From contig NZ_AP025696.1 of NCBI RefSeq assembly GCF_027943725.1, positions 310,001 to 374,000 on the forward strand: DNA of 64,000 nucleotides, written 5' to 3'. The notes under the pieces are model-generated. The model was not told the origin of the DNA and ran no database searches. It saw nothing but the letters and a program-made list of their open reading frames with translations. The translations under genes were made by a program, and so were the position numbers. Source of the DNA: Nitrosophilus kaiyonis (GTDB lineage: Bacteria > Campylobacterota > Campylobacteria > Campylobacterales > Nitratiruptoraceae). Shown here in pieces: positions 8,948 to 16,763 of this stretch (within the stretch, counting starts at the first letter, position 1; each line of letters opens with the position of its first letter).

Positions 8948-9034
8948 TTGAAAATTTTATGTTGGCCTTTAGGCCAAAAAAGTGCACTCACCCCTAAGGG
9001 CGCTTGCGTTTGCACTTTTTAATAAAATTTTTAA
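8948..9034. repeat. Structured repeat family 2, copy 1
   Basis: Nested inverted repeats: AAAATTTTAT pairs with ATAAAATTTT, inside it AGTGCA with TGCACT, plus a TTGGCC-TTTA-GGCCAA hairpin. The central CACTCACCCCTAAGGGCGCTT is similar to a segment near 41.13 kb (CACTTAACCC-GTTT-GGGTACTT). No open reading frame of note. Could act as a terminator or as a mobile structured element. Confidence 0.55.
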
Positions 9035-9118
9035 GCGTTAATCAACTAAAAATTTCAACTCGCCTGAGTGAAATTTGGTAATTTTTCAGAACATTCAATT
9101 AGAAATTTATCACTTGAA

Positions 9119-9205
9119 GCTAAAACTTATTAGACATTATCCATTTCACTGCTTCACAACTTAACACTTTCTCCGCTTATACCCTATACCCTGTCTTGCT
9201 ATTCC
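9119..9205. repeat. Degenerate heptamer repeats
   Basis: CTTCACA/ACTTAAC/CCGCTTA words between the structured elements and the end of the phosphate transporter gene. With the elements before it, this fills the 448-bp gap after uvrB. Confidence 0.6.
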
Positions 9206-9210
9206 ACTTT

Positions 9211-10872
9211 TTATTCTTCAACAATATTAATATTTGGTAAAAAGAGTCTATCAGCACTTTGTAAGAGATTTTTTGAGGCTTGATAAATTGCTCTATTCAC
9301 ATTTAAAATTGTCGCTGCAGTCTCTTCATCAAGGTCATACTCTTTTATCCATAGTGCAATAGAAGTCAAGGCCTCTTCATTATCATTTAAAATTTGATGA
9401 TAAATCTGTACTATTTTTTCCGCTCTTTCAATTTCTCCTTCATAAACTCTTTCTAAATTTTTAAAAAGTTTTACAACTCTTTTTCTAAAATGCTGATACA
9501 TTCTATACTCATTTTCATTAACTGAAGATGCAAAATTATCAATATCATCTTTAATATCTTTTAGAGTTTTTGCTGCAAAAATCATTCTCTCAACAGAATA
9601 GACTATATCATTTACTGCTTTTACCTCATCCTCTTTTAACTCTTTTGATTTTATATCATTTGCATATGAAATTATTAAAATCTCCAATTTTTTTAAATTT
9701 TTATATAGTTTTATATAGTTAATATCTAAAATATCGCTATTTTTTTCTAAAACCTCTTTAGTTTTTAACTTATCAACAAGTACATCTTTTGGACGAACAT
9801 TAAAAATAAAAAGACCAAATTCTAAAACATTATAAAATAGATGTACTGCTTCATTCTTCAAAGCTTCAATAGCAACTTCTGGAATATCAGTTGGAACTTT
9901 TGTTATATATTTTGCTAATGGCTCATCAACTTTTGTAAAAAATCTGTTTAATAGTTTTGAAAGATATGGAATAAATGGTGAAAATATTAATACTCCCAAA
10001 ACATTAAAAAGTGTATGAAAAAGTGCTAACCCAGTAGTTAAATCATTTCTCAAACCTAAAATATCAAGAATAAATCTATCCATTAAAGATAATATAGGAA
10101 GTGCTAAAATTGCTGTTCCTACATTAAATATAAAATGTGCTGCTGCTATTCTTTTCTTATCTGGCGTTCCTCCAATCGCTCCAAGCATTGCAGTAATAGT
10201 TGTTCCCACATTGGCACCAATTGTAAGTGCTGCTGCCATCTCAAAAGTTATAATATTTGAATGAAGGGCTGTTAAAAATATAGCAGTTGAAGCTGAACTT
10301 GATTGAATAATGGCAGTTAAAACAAAACCAATAATAACCATTATATATATAGGATAATTTGCATACTCTTTTAAATCAAAACTTTTTGCAAATATATCCA
10401 TACTCTCTTTCATAAAATTAAGACCTAAAAACAAAATCCCAAGAGCAATTAAAAGCTTTGCTAATGCAGCAAGTTTTTTTTGATCTTGAAAAAACAGAAG
10501 TAAAAAGCCACCAATTCCTGCCATAGGAAGCGCAAAACTTTCAACATTTAATTTAAATCCCAAAAGCGCTACAAGCCATGCAGTAAAAGTTGTTCCTATA
10601 TTTGCTCCAAATATTACACCAATTCCACTTCTTAGGTTCATAAGTCCTGCGCCAACTAACGATAAAACTATAAGTGAGACAATTGAGCTGCTTTGAACAA
10701 TAGCTGTAGTTACTGTTCCAACAAGAATTGATTTGAAAATTGTTCCTGTAGATTCTTGTAAAATTCTTTTAAAACTTCTTCCAGCAGCCTCTCTCATTGC
10801 TTCTTCAAGAAGAATCATTGCATATAAAAACAGTCCAAGACCAGAGAGTGCTAAAATAATATTTTCAAACAT
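9211..10872 (-). CDS. Na+/phosphate cotransporter family protein with PhoU-like tail
   Basis: 553 residues, an NptA/YjbB-type inner-membrane phosphate carrier. The membrane half is an inverted duplication, each half with a QSSS motif (Q60-S63 and Q190-S193) and a GAN(I/V)GTT motif (89-95 and 219-225). The C-terminal ~220 residues are soluble and helical, as in PhoU domains that regulate phosphate flux. Neighbouring beta-carbonic anhydrase and ppk1 make a small phosphate/polyphosphate and CO2 group. The ATG at 10872 follows TAAAGGTAA, a plausible binding site. Confidence 0.9.
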   Translation of the reverse strand: MFENIILALSGLGLFLYAMILLEEAMREAAGRSFKRILQESTGTIFKSILVGTVTTAIVQSSSIVSLIVLSLVGAGLMNLRSGIGVIFGANIGTTFTAWLVALLGFKLNVESFALPMAGIGGFLLLFFQDQKKLAALAKLLIALGILFLGLNFMKESMDIFAKSFDLKEYANYPIYIMVIIGFVLTAIIQSSSASTAIFLTALHSNIITFEMAAALTIGANVGTTITAMLGAIGGTPDKKRIAAAHFIFNVGTAILALPILSLMDRFILDILGLRNDLTTGLALFHTLFNVLGVLIFSPFIPYLSKLLNRFFTKVDEPLAKYITKVPTDIPEVAIEALKNEAVHLFYNVLEFGLFIFNVRPKDVLVDKLKTKEVLEKNSDILDINYIKLYKNLKKLEILIISYANDIKSKELKEDEVKAVNDIVYSVERMIFAAKTLKDIKDDIDNFASSVNENEYRMYQHFRKRVVKLFKNLERVYEGEIERAEKIVQIYHQILNDNEEALTSIALWIKEYDLDEETAATILNVNRAIYQASKNLLQSADRLFLPNINIVEE

Positions 10873-10922
10873 CTATTACCTTTAAATTCTTAGCTATCAA
10901 CTTATCATTTATCACACGCAAT

Positions 10923-11555
10923 TTATCCCAAAGGAAAAAAATCTTTTTCTTCACTATCATAATACTCTATTTCACCAGACTCTATTTTATAATACCATCC
11001 ATGAAGAAAAAGTCTTTCTTCTTTTACTCTCTTTTTTACTTCTGGATAGGTTAAAAGATTTTCCAGTTGAACTAAAATTGATAGTTTTTCAGTAGCTCTT
11101 AATAGCTCATCTTTATCTTCATTTTTTGCTTCTGCAAGTGCTGCCTCTTTTGCTGGTTTACCAATTTCTAACCATTTTTTTGTATGGATAAGTTCCAAAG
11201 AATCTGGTATATCTTTATATAAACTCTCACATGCTCCACAATAGCTATGTCCACAAACTATAATATCTTTGACTTCTAAAACGCTAACAGCGTACTCTAT
11301 TGCTGCTGCAGTAGCATGAAAATCAAAATCTGGTTTAAATGGAGGTACAAAGTTCCCTACATTTCTAAGCACAAAGAGATCTCCTGGTTTACTTCCTGTT
11401 ATAAGATTTGGTATGACTCTAGAATCACTACATCCAATAAATAGAGTTTTTGGATTTTGACCCTTTTTTGCTAAATCTATAAAAAGTTTTTCATGTTTTT
11501 TAAACTCTAACTCTTTAAATTTTTTATGTTTTTCTATGAGATTATGTATATTCAT
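10923..11555 (-). CDS. Beta-class carbonic anhydrase
   Basis: Zinc enzyme that interconverts CO2 and bicarbonate. Counted from the ATG at 11555 (210 residues) the zinc ligands and catalytic pair are C42, D44, R46 (GCSDSR), H103 and C106 (CGHSYCGAC). The ATG at 11555 has AAAGGAAA seven bases upstream; a longer frame from 11579 would begin in the intergenic repeat words and is rejected. The start is about 147 bp from the ppk1 start, which is divergent. In a likely CO2-fixing organism this enzyme supplies inorganic carbon; a cytoplasmic site is expected because no signal peptide is seen. Confidence 0.95.
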   Translation of the reverse strand: MNIHNLIEKHKKFKELEFKKHEKLFIDLAKKGQNPKTLFIGCSDSRVIPNLITGSKPGDLFVLRNVGNFVPPFKPDFDFHATAAAIEYAVSVLEVKDIIVCGHSYCGACESLYKDIPDSLELIHTKKWLEIGKPAKEAALAEAKNEDKDELLRATEKLSILVQLENLLTYPEVKKRVKEERLFLHGWYYKIESGEIEYYDSEEKDFFPLG

Positions 11556-11570
11556 AAGATTTCCTTTTGT

Positions 11571-11632
11571 ATTGGACATTGGTCATTAGGAATTAAGAAT
11601 TGACCGCTTCACACTTTTACAACTTATCTTTT
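11571..11632. repeat. Heptamer-type intergenic repeat block
   Basis: TTGGACA/TTGGTCA/TTAGGAA/TTAAGAA words followed by CCGCTTCACAC, in the divergent gap between the carbonic anhydrase and ppk1. Confidence 0.7.
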
Positions 11633-11701
11633 TATCTCATAACAAAATTTTATCTTTAATTTGATAAAATTTTAAATAAACCTAAATAAGGATATCTAAA
11701 A

Positions 11702-13792
11702 ATGATAAATTTAAAAGATCCTAAACTATTTATAAACAGAGAACTATCCTGGCTAAGATTTAATACAAGAGTTTTAGAAGAAGCCCAAAAAAAAGAAAAC
11801 CCTTTACTTGAGAGATTAAAATTTATAGCAATTTATGGAACAAATTTAGATGAATTTTATATGATAAGAGTTGCTGGATTAAAGCAGTTATTTAAATCAA
11901 GAGTCTCAGTTACTGGCCCAGATAAGATGTCTCCTCTTTCACAATTAAAAGCAATAAGGGCCTATCTTCATAATGAAAAAGAGATAGTTGAAAAAACATT
12001 TTTTGAAATAATCGAGCAGTTAAATAAAGAGGGACTTTATATTAAAAATTATAAAGATTTAGATAATAATACAAAAAAAGAGATAGATAAATACTTTTTC
12101 AATCAACTATATCCTGTTATTATTCCTATTGCAGTTGACGCAACACACCCTTTTCCTCATTTAAACAATCTAAGTTTTGCTCTTGCTATAAAACTTGCAG
12201 ATATTCAAAATGAAAATGATATAAAATATGCTCTTATTAGAATTCCAAGAGTTTTACCAAGATTTATACAAATTGACAATACATATGTTCCTATTGAATC
12301 TGTTGTTCAAGAACATATAAGCTCCCTATTCCCGGGATATAAACTTATTTCAAGTGCACCTTTTAGAGTAACAAGAAATGCCGACATCGAGATAGAAGAA
12401 GAGGAAGCCGATGATTTTATGGAGCTTTTGGAAGAGGGACTAAAACTTAGAAGAAAAGGCGAAATTGTAAGGCTTGAAATTGGAGAGAGTGTTGATGAAG
12501 ATCTGCTTGATTTTTTAAATTCTCATATACAAGTCTTTAAAGATGATATATACAAATATAAAATGCCTCTAAATATGGGCAGTCTTTGGCAAATAGTTTC
12601 AAACAAAAGTTTTGCCCATCTTCTATTTGAGCCATTTACTCCAAAAACACTGCCACCTCTTGACCAAGAAGATATTTTTAGTATAGTTGAGCATGAAGAT
12701 ATTCTTTTATATCATCCTTATGAGAGTTTTGATCCAGTTGTAAAATTTATAGAAGAGGCGAGTAAAGATCCAAATGTTTTAGCTATAAGAATGACCCTAT
12801 ATAGAGTAGGAAAAGATTCGCCTATTGTAAAAGCTTTAATAGAAGCAGCTGAAAGCGGTAAACAAGTAACTGCAATGGTTGAATTAAAAGCAAGATTTGA
12901 TGAAGAAAATAATCTAATCTGGGCAAAAGCATTAGAAGATGCTGGAGCTCATGTTATATTTGGAATACCTGGATTTAAAGTACATGCAAAAATAGCTCAA
13001 ATTATTAAAAAAGAGGGAGATAAATTAAAACAGTTTGTTCATCTATCAACAGGTAACTACAATCCATCTACTGCAAGAATATATACAGATGCTAGCTTTT
13101 TTACTTCAAAAAAAGAGATAACTGATGATGCAACTAGATTTTTTCATTATCTAACAGGATTTTCAAAAAAAGGAAAATTAAACACACTATTTATGTCTCC
13201 AACACAAATAAAACCAAAACTTTTAAGCTTAATAGAAAATGAAACTAAAAAAGGAAATGAAGGAAAAATAATAGCTAAAATGAACTCATTAGTTGATCCT
13301 GATGTCATAGTGGCACTTTATAAAGCTTCAAGAGCAGGTGTAAAAATTGATCTAATAGTTAGAGGAATATGTTGTCTTAGACCAAAAGTAAAAGATATTA
13401 GTGAAAACATAAGGGTTATATCTATAGTTGGAAAATATTTAGAACATGCAAGGATTTTTTATTTTAAACACTCAAAACCACAAATATTCATCTCAAGTGC
13501 TGATTGGATGCCAAGAAATTTAGAGAGAAGAATAGAGTTAATGACCCCTATTTATGATAATGAAATATCTGAAAAGTTATTTGAAATATTAAATCTTCAA
13601 ATAAATGATAATGTTTTAGCCAGAGAACTTCAAGAAAATGGAGAATATATCAATATAAAAAGAGAAGGAAAAACACCTATAAATTCACAACTTGTTATGG
13701 AAGAGTATACAAATATGCTTTACTCTACCCATAAAAAAACAAATGTCAGTAGAGCTAAAAAACTTGCAAGAAGACTTTTGAAGGAGAGTTAG
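11702..13792 (+). CDS. ppk: Polyphosphate kinase 1
   Basis: PPK1 polymerises the terminal phosphate of ATP into polyphosphate. 696 residues, full length. It starts with the N-terminal helical domain ([20 protein letters not shown]) and has the two PLD-like catalytic domains: GFKVHAK carries the histidine (H428) expected to be phosphorylated, and the following STGNYNP motif is the family signature. The ATG has AAGGATATCTAAAA before it. The TAG stop at 13790-13792 lies inside the first bases of a structured repeat element (TTAGCGAGGG). The phosphate transporter two genes away fits a phosphate storage role. Confidence 0.97.
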   Translation: MINLKDPKLFINRELSWLRFNTRVLEEAQKKENPLLERLKFIAIYGTNLDEFYMIRVAGLKQLFKSRVSVTGPDKMSPLSQLKAIRAYLHNEKEIVEKTFFEIIEQLNKEGLYIKNYKDLDNNTKKEIDKYFFNQLYPVIIPIAVDATHPFPHLNNLSFALAIKLADIQNENDIKYALIRIPRVLPRFIQIDNTYVPIESVVQEHISSLFPGYKLISSAPFRVTRNADIEIEEEEADDFMELLEEGLKLRRKGEIVRLEIGESVDEDLLDFLNSHIQVFKDDIYKYKMPLNMGSLWQIVSNKSFAHLLFEPFTPKTLPPLDQEDIFSIVEHEDILLYHPYESFDPVVKFIEEASKDPNVLAIRMTLYRVGKDSPIVKALIEAAESGKQVTAMVELKARFDEENNLIWAKALEDAGAHVIFGIPGFKVHAKIAQIIKKEGDKLKQFVHLSTGNYNPSTARIYTDASFFTSKKEITDDATRFFHYLTGFSKKGKLNTLFMSPTQIKPKLLSLIENETKKGNEGKIIAKMNSLVDPDVIVALYKASRAGVKIDLIVRGICCLRPKVKDISENIRVISIVGKYLEHARIFYFKHSKPQIFISSADWMPRNLERRIELMTPIYDNEISEKLFEILNLQINDNVLARELQENGEYINIKREGKTPINSQLVMEEYTNMLYSTHKKTNVSRAKKLARRLLKES

Positions 13793-13963
13793 CGAGGGTA
13801 AAGCGAAGCTTTAGCAAAACAACTGCTTGTTTTGCGTACCCAAGCGCAAGCTGTGAGTTTATGCGAATCCTAAAATCAAGGATTTTAGTGATAAGCATAC
13901 GAACAGCTGGTATACCGAAAAACAAATCAAATGAGCAAAGAGCGAATGAAGATTTGTGGTTAA
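13788..13963 (+). repeat. Structured repeat family 1 (HEARO/omega-RNA-like candidate), copy A
   Basis: Stems seen in order: GGGTA/TACCC enclosing AAGC-GAA-GCTT and CAAAACA-ACTGCT-TGTTTTG; AGCTGT/ACAGCT enclosing CTAAAATC-AAG-GATTTTAG; then ACAAATC/GATTTGT. Other copies keep each stem but with different bases on both arms. It begins at the ppk stop codon and has the same orientation, so ppk read-through would transcribe it. No coding potential of note. Confidence 0.8.
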
Positions 13964-14080
13964 AGTAAGGTAAGTAAGAAATTTTTAGTGAGAAAGAGAG
14001 AGTTAGAAGGTAAGAAAGCTATAAAGTAGTAGAGAAGGTGATAAGGAGTGAAGCTGTGAAGCGGGATAGCGGAGAAGTGA
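13964..14080. repeat. Degenerate repeat block between two structured copies
   Basis: GTAAGGTAAGTAAG and GTGAAGC/GGATAGC/GGAGAAG words, the complement of the CCGCTTCACAGC series found elsewhere. Ends with AAGTGA directly before the next structured copy. Confidence 0.65.
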
Positions 14081-14250
14081 ACGAGGGCAAGCCAAAGGCT
14101 TAAGAAGGCAACTGCTTGCCTTCTGCGCCCGAGCGAAAGCCTTGAATATATGTGAGTCCGAAAAACAAGGTTTTTCGTGACGAATATTTGAGAGGCTGGT
14201 TTACATTGAAGAAAATCAAGTAAGCTATGCAAGCGAAGATTTTCGGTTAG
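14077..14250 (+). repeat. Structured repeat family 1, copy B
   Basis: Tandem to copy A and in the same orientation. Stems: GGGC/GCCC, AAGCC-AAA-GGCTT, GAAGGCA-ACTGCT-TGCCTTC, AGCC/GGCT, CGAAAAAC-AAG-GTTTTTCG, GAAAATC/GATTTTC. Compared with copy A both arms of nearly every stem differ together. It is preceded by GTGA. Confidence 0.8.
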
Positions 14251-14261
14251 TTTTAAGTGGA

Positions 14262-14365
14262 ATAGGAAGTAAGAGGTGAAGCGGCCAATTCCTAATTCCT
14301 AATTCCTAATGACCAATGACTAATTACTAATTACTAATGTCTAATGTCTAATGTCCAATGACTAA
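14262..14365. repeat. Clear 7-bp tandem repeat tract
   Basis: From about 14285 to 14363 roughly eleven consecutive heptamers of the type AATKWCT (AATTCCT, AATGACC, AATTACT, AATGTCT, AATGACT). This is the best-preserved example of the genome's 7-bp repeat words. With copies A and B it fills the 589-bp gap between ppk and the next gene. Confidence 0.85.
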
Positions 14366-14381
14366 ATATTAAAGGATAAAA

Positions 14382-14918
14382 ATGCTATTAAGATACAAAA
14401 ATTGGTTTCCGAAAATAAAAGAAAATGCTTGGATTGCACCAGATTCTACAGTGATTGGAAATGTAGAAATTGGAAAAGATAGCTCCATTTGGTTTGGATG
14501 TGTTATTAGAGGTGATGTTCATTATATAAAAATTGGAGATAGAACAAATATTCAAGACTTATCTATGATTCATGTCACACATTATAAAAATCCTGATATG
14601 AGTGATGGATATCCAACAATAATTGGCAATGATGTGACCGTAGGTCATAGAGTAATGCTTCATGGATGTATTATTGAAGATGCATGTTTAATTGGTATGA
14701 ACTCTACAATACTTGATGGAGCAGTTATAGGAAAAGAATCAATAGTTGGCGCAGGAAGTTTGGTAACAGGCGGGAAAAAATTTCCGCCAAGAAGTTTAAT
14801 CTTGGGAAGTCCAGCAAAAGTTGTAAGAAGCTTAAGTGATGAAGAGGTACAAGAACTTTATAATTCCGCAAATAGATATGTTACTTTCAAAAATGATTAT
14901 ATAAACTTTATCTCATAA
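14382..14918 (+). CDS. Gamma-carbonic anhydrase-like hexapeptide-repeat protein
   Basis: 178 residues folding as a left-handed beta-helix (repeated hexapeptides such as IAPDSTVIGNVEIGKDSSIW). Histidines at 64 (MIHVTH), 89 and 94 (VGHRVMLHG) match the metal-binding positions of the gamma-carbonic anhydrase/YrdA/PaaY family. Many members of this family have no measured anhydrase activity, so the function is open. The ATG follows TAAAGGATAAAA. It is a single gene, preceded by the repeat tract and followed by the SQR promoter region. Confidence 0.87.
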   Translation: MLLRYKNWFPKIKENAWIAPDSTVIGNVEIGKDSSIWFGCVIRGDVHYIKIGDRTNIQDLSMIHVTHYKNPDMSDGYPTIIGNDVTVGHRVMLHGCIIEDACLIGMNSTILDGAVIGKESIVGAGSLVTGGKKFPPRSLILGSPAKVVRSLSDEEVQELYNSANRYVTFKNDYINFIS

Positions 14919-14969
14919 ACTATTTATTTAATTTTTACTTATAATTATTATAAATTTGACATTAGTTTT

Positions 14970-15003
14970 TATAATAATTATTTAAAGATAAAAGGAATAT
15001 AAT
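14970..15003 (+). promoter_or_regulatory. Promoter region of SQR-like gene
   Basis: Two TATAAT boxes, at 14970-14975 and 14998-15003, stand 60 and 33 bases upstream of the SQR-like ATG. A TTGACA at about 14956 is too near the first box to serve it as a standard -35. Confidence 0.45.
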
Positions 15004-15035
15004 AATTATCGAATTTAAATTTTAAAGGGGTATAG

Positions 15036-16511
15036 ATGGCAAGATTAGTTGTACTTGGTGCAGGCGTATCTGGACATACTGCTGCAACTTTTGCTAAACA
15101 TTGGCTAGGTGATGCTCATGAAGTTGTAGTTGTATCTCCAAATAGTAAATGGAACTGGATTCCATCAAACATTTGGGTTGGCGTTGGCGAAATGAAGCCA
15201 GAAGATGTTATTTTTGAATTAGCTCCAGTATATCAAAAAGCTGGAATAGATTTTAGACAAGCAAAAGCTGTATCGATCCATCCAGAGGGAAAAGAGGGAA
15301 GCGAGAAGCCATATGTAACTATTGAATATACTGATCCTTCAAAAAAAGGCCAAACTGAAGAGATTACATATGATTATCTTATTAATGCAACTGGACCAAA
15401 ACTAAATTTTGGTGCTACTGAAGGGCTTGGACCGGATGGTGGTCATACACTTTCTGTTTGTACATATCAACATGCTGCTCAAGCAAATGATGCTTTTCAA
15501 GTAGCTATTGAAAAGATGAAAAAAGGTGAAAGACAAAAGTTTTTAGTAGGTACTGGACATGGAACATGTACTTGTCAAGGTGCTGCATTTGAATATATTT
15601 TTAACCTAGAATTTAATCTAAGAAAAGCTGGAGTCAGAGATAAAGCAGATATTCAGTGGATCTCAAATGAGCAATTTTTAGGTGATTTTGGTGTTGCTGG
15701 TGTTCATATCACATTTGGTGGATATTTAACTTCAAGTAAAATTATGGCTGAATCACTATTTCTTGAAAGAGGAGTTGACTGGATAACTGGCGCAGCTGTT
15801 AAAAAAGTGGAACCTGGAAAAGCATACTATGAACTTCTTGATGGAAGTGAAGGAGAACTTGATTTTGATTTTGCGATGCTTATTCCTCCATTTAGTGGTG
15901 TTGGATTAAAAGCTTATGATAAAAATGGCGAAGATATTACAAGTAAGCTTTTTGCTCCAAATGGATTTTTAAAAGTTGATGCAGATTATAATGCAAAACC
16001 TTTTGAAGAGTGGAAAGCAAGTGATTGGCCAAAATATTATCAAAACCCAGATTATAATAATATATTTGCTGTAGGTATTGCTTTTGCTCCGCCTCATCCA
16101 ATAAGTAAACCTATGAAATCTGTTAATGGAACTGTTATAACACCAGCTCCTCCAAGAACTGGTATGCCTTCTGGTATTATAGGTAAAACTGTTGCACAAA
16201 CAATTGTTGAAGTTATTCAAGGAAAATATAGTCTTGATGAAGTTAAAACAAAAGGTCATCATGCTTCAATGGCTGAAATGGGAGCAGCTTGTGTAGCAAG
16301 TACAGGTAAGAGTGCTTGGAGCGGTACAGCAGCAGCATTAACAGTATATCCTGTTGTACCAGATTATGAAAAATACCCAGGAACTGGTAGAGACCCAGAA
16401 TATACATTTGGTGAAATTGGTCTTGCTGGACACTGGATTAAACATATTTTACATTATATGTTTATGTGGAAAGCACAGCTTAAGCCAGGTTGGACATTAA
16501 TACCAGAATAA
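15036..16511 (+). CDS. Sulfide:quinone oxidoreductase-like flavoprotein
   Basis: 491 residues. The N-terminal GAGVSG (8-13) with VVLGAG is the FAD-binding Rossmann motif, and a second nucleotide region ends in LINATGPK (115-122). Cysteines are at 142, 178, 180 and 419; C178/C180 (GTCTCQ) and C419 could be the redox-active pair in contact with FAD, as in SQR. The C-terminal segment with aromatic and basic residues (KHILHYMFMWKAQLKPG) would hold the protein on the inner face of the membrane for electron delivery to quinone. The ATG follows AAAGGGG. I do not assign an SQR type; a flavocytochrome c-like or other sulfur oxidoreductase is possible. Confidence 0.82.
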   Translation: MARLVVLGAGVSGHTAATFAKHWLGDAHEVVVVSPNSKWNWIPSNIWVGVGEMKPEDVIFELAPVYQKAGIDFRQAKAVSIHPEGKEGSEKPYVTIEYTDPSKKGQTEEITYDYLINATGPKLNFGATEGLGPDGGHTLSVCTYQHAAQANDAFQVAIEKMKKGERQKFLVGTGHGTCTCQGAAFEYIFNLEFNLRKAGVRDKADIQWISNEQFLGDFGVAGVHITFGGYLTSSKIMAESLFLERGVDWITGAAVKKVEPGKAYYELLDGSEGELDFDFAMLIPPFSGVGLKAYDKNGEDITSKLFAPNGFLKVDADYNAKPFEEWKASDWPKYYQNPDYNNIFAVGIAFAPPHPISKPMKSVNGTVITPAPPRTGMPSGIIGKTVAQTIVEVIQGKYSLDEVKTKGHHASMAEMGAACVASTGKSAWSGTAAALTVYPVVPDYEKYPGTGRDPEYTFGEIGLAGHWIKHILHYMFMWKAQLKPGWTLIPE

Positions 16512-16542
16512 GATTTTCGTATAAATTTATAAAGGAGAGATG

Positions 16543-16719
16543 ATGAGTGGATATGAAGATGTAATGAAAAATATAAAACCATATGATAGTAAAACTTTTG
16601 AAACAATGGCTCCTGGTCCGTTTCAAAGATTTTTAAGAACTTGTAAAATTTATCAATTTATTAGATTTATTATTATAAATCTTAAAATGTTAAAAGTTGT
16701 GGCAAAAAGCCACCATTAA
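16543..16719 (+). CDS. 58-residue protein downstream of SQR-like gene
   Basis: A short frame starting with MSGYEDVMKNIKPYDSKTFE and ending in AKSHH. AAAGGAG lies five bases upstream of the ATG at 16543, an excellent binding site; a second ATG at 16540 is too close to it. Residues about 36-50 (FIRFIIINLKML) are hydrophobic with basic flanks, suggesting a membrane-associated amphipathic segment. It is 31 bp after the SQR-like gene and directly followed by a strong hairpin, so it ends that transcript. Likely an accessory protein of the flavoprotein; I do not know a named family. Confidence 0.75.
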   Translation: MSGYEDVMKNIKPYDSKTFETMAPGPFQRFLRTCKIYQFIRFIIINLKMLKVVAKSHH

Positions 16720-16724
16720 TTTTT

Positions 16725-16748
16725 GACAAAAAGCGTTTGCTTTTTGTC
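16725..16748 (+). terminator. Terminator hairpin after SQR operon
   Basis: Perfect 10-bp stem GACAAAAAGC-GTTT-GCTTTTTGTC, five bases after the stop codon of the 58-residue protein. The T-run is within the 3' arm. Confidence 0.7.
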
Positions 16749-16763
16749 ATATTTTGAAAGGAA

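Noticed and set aside
8790-9015. Open frames of 65-72 codons on the minus strand after uvrB
   Set aside because: They run through the repeat block and the structured family 2 hairpins; the translated text has no protein-like pattern.
13960-14232. Open frame of 90 codons on the minus strand in the gap after ppk
   Set aside because: It consists of heptamer words and structured copy B; no family likeness and no binding site.
14262-14365. Tandem heptamers as a CRISPR array
   Set aside because: The units are 7 bp, degenerate and without spacers; no cas gene is near.
14956-14975. TTGACA/TATAAT as a standard promoter before the SQR-like gene
   Set aside because: The spacing between the boxes is about 8 bases, far below the 17 needed.
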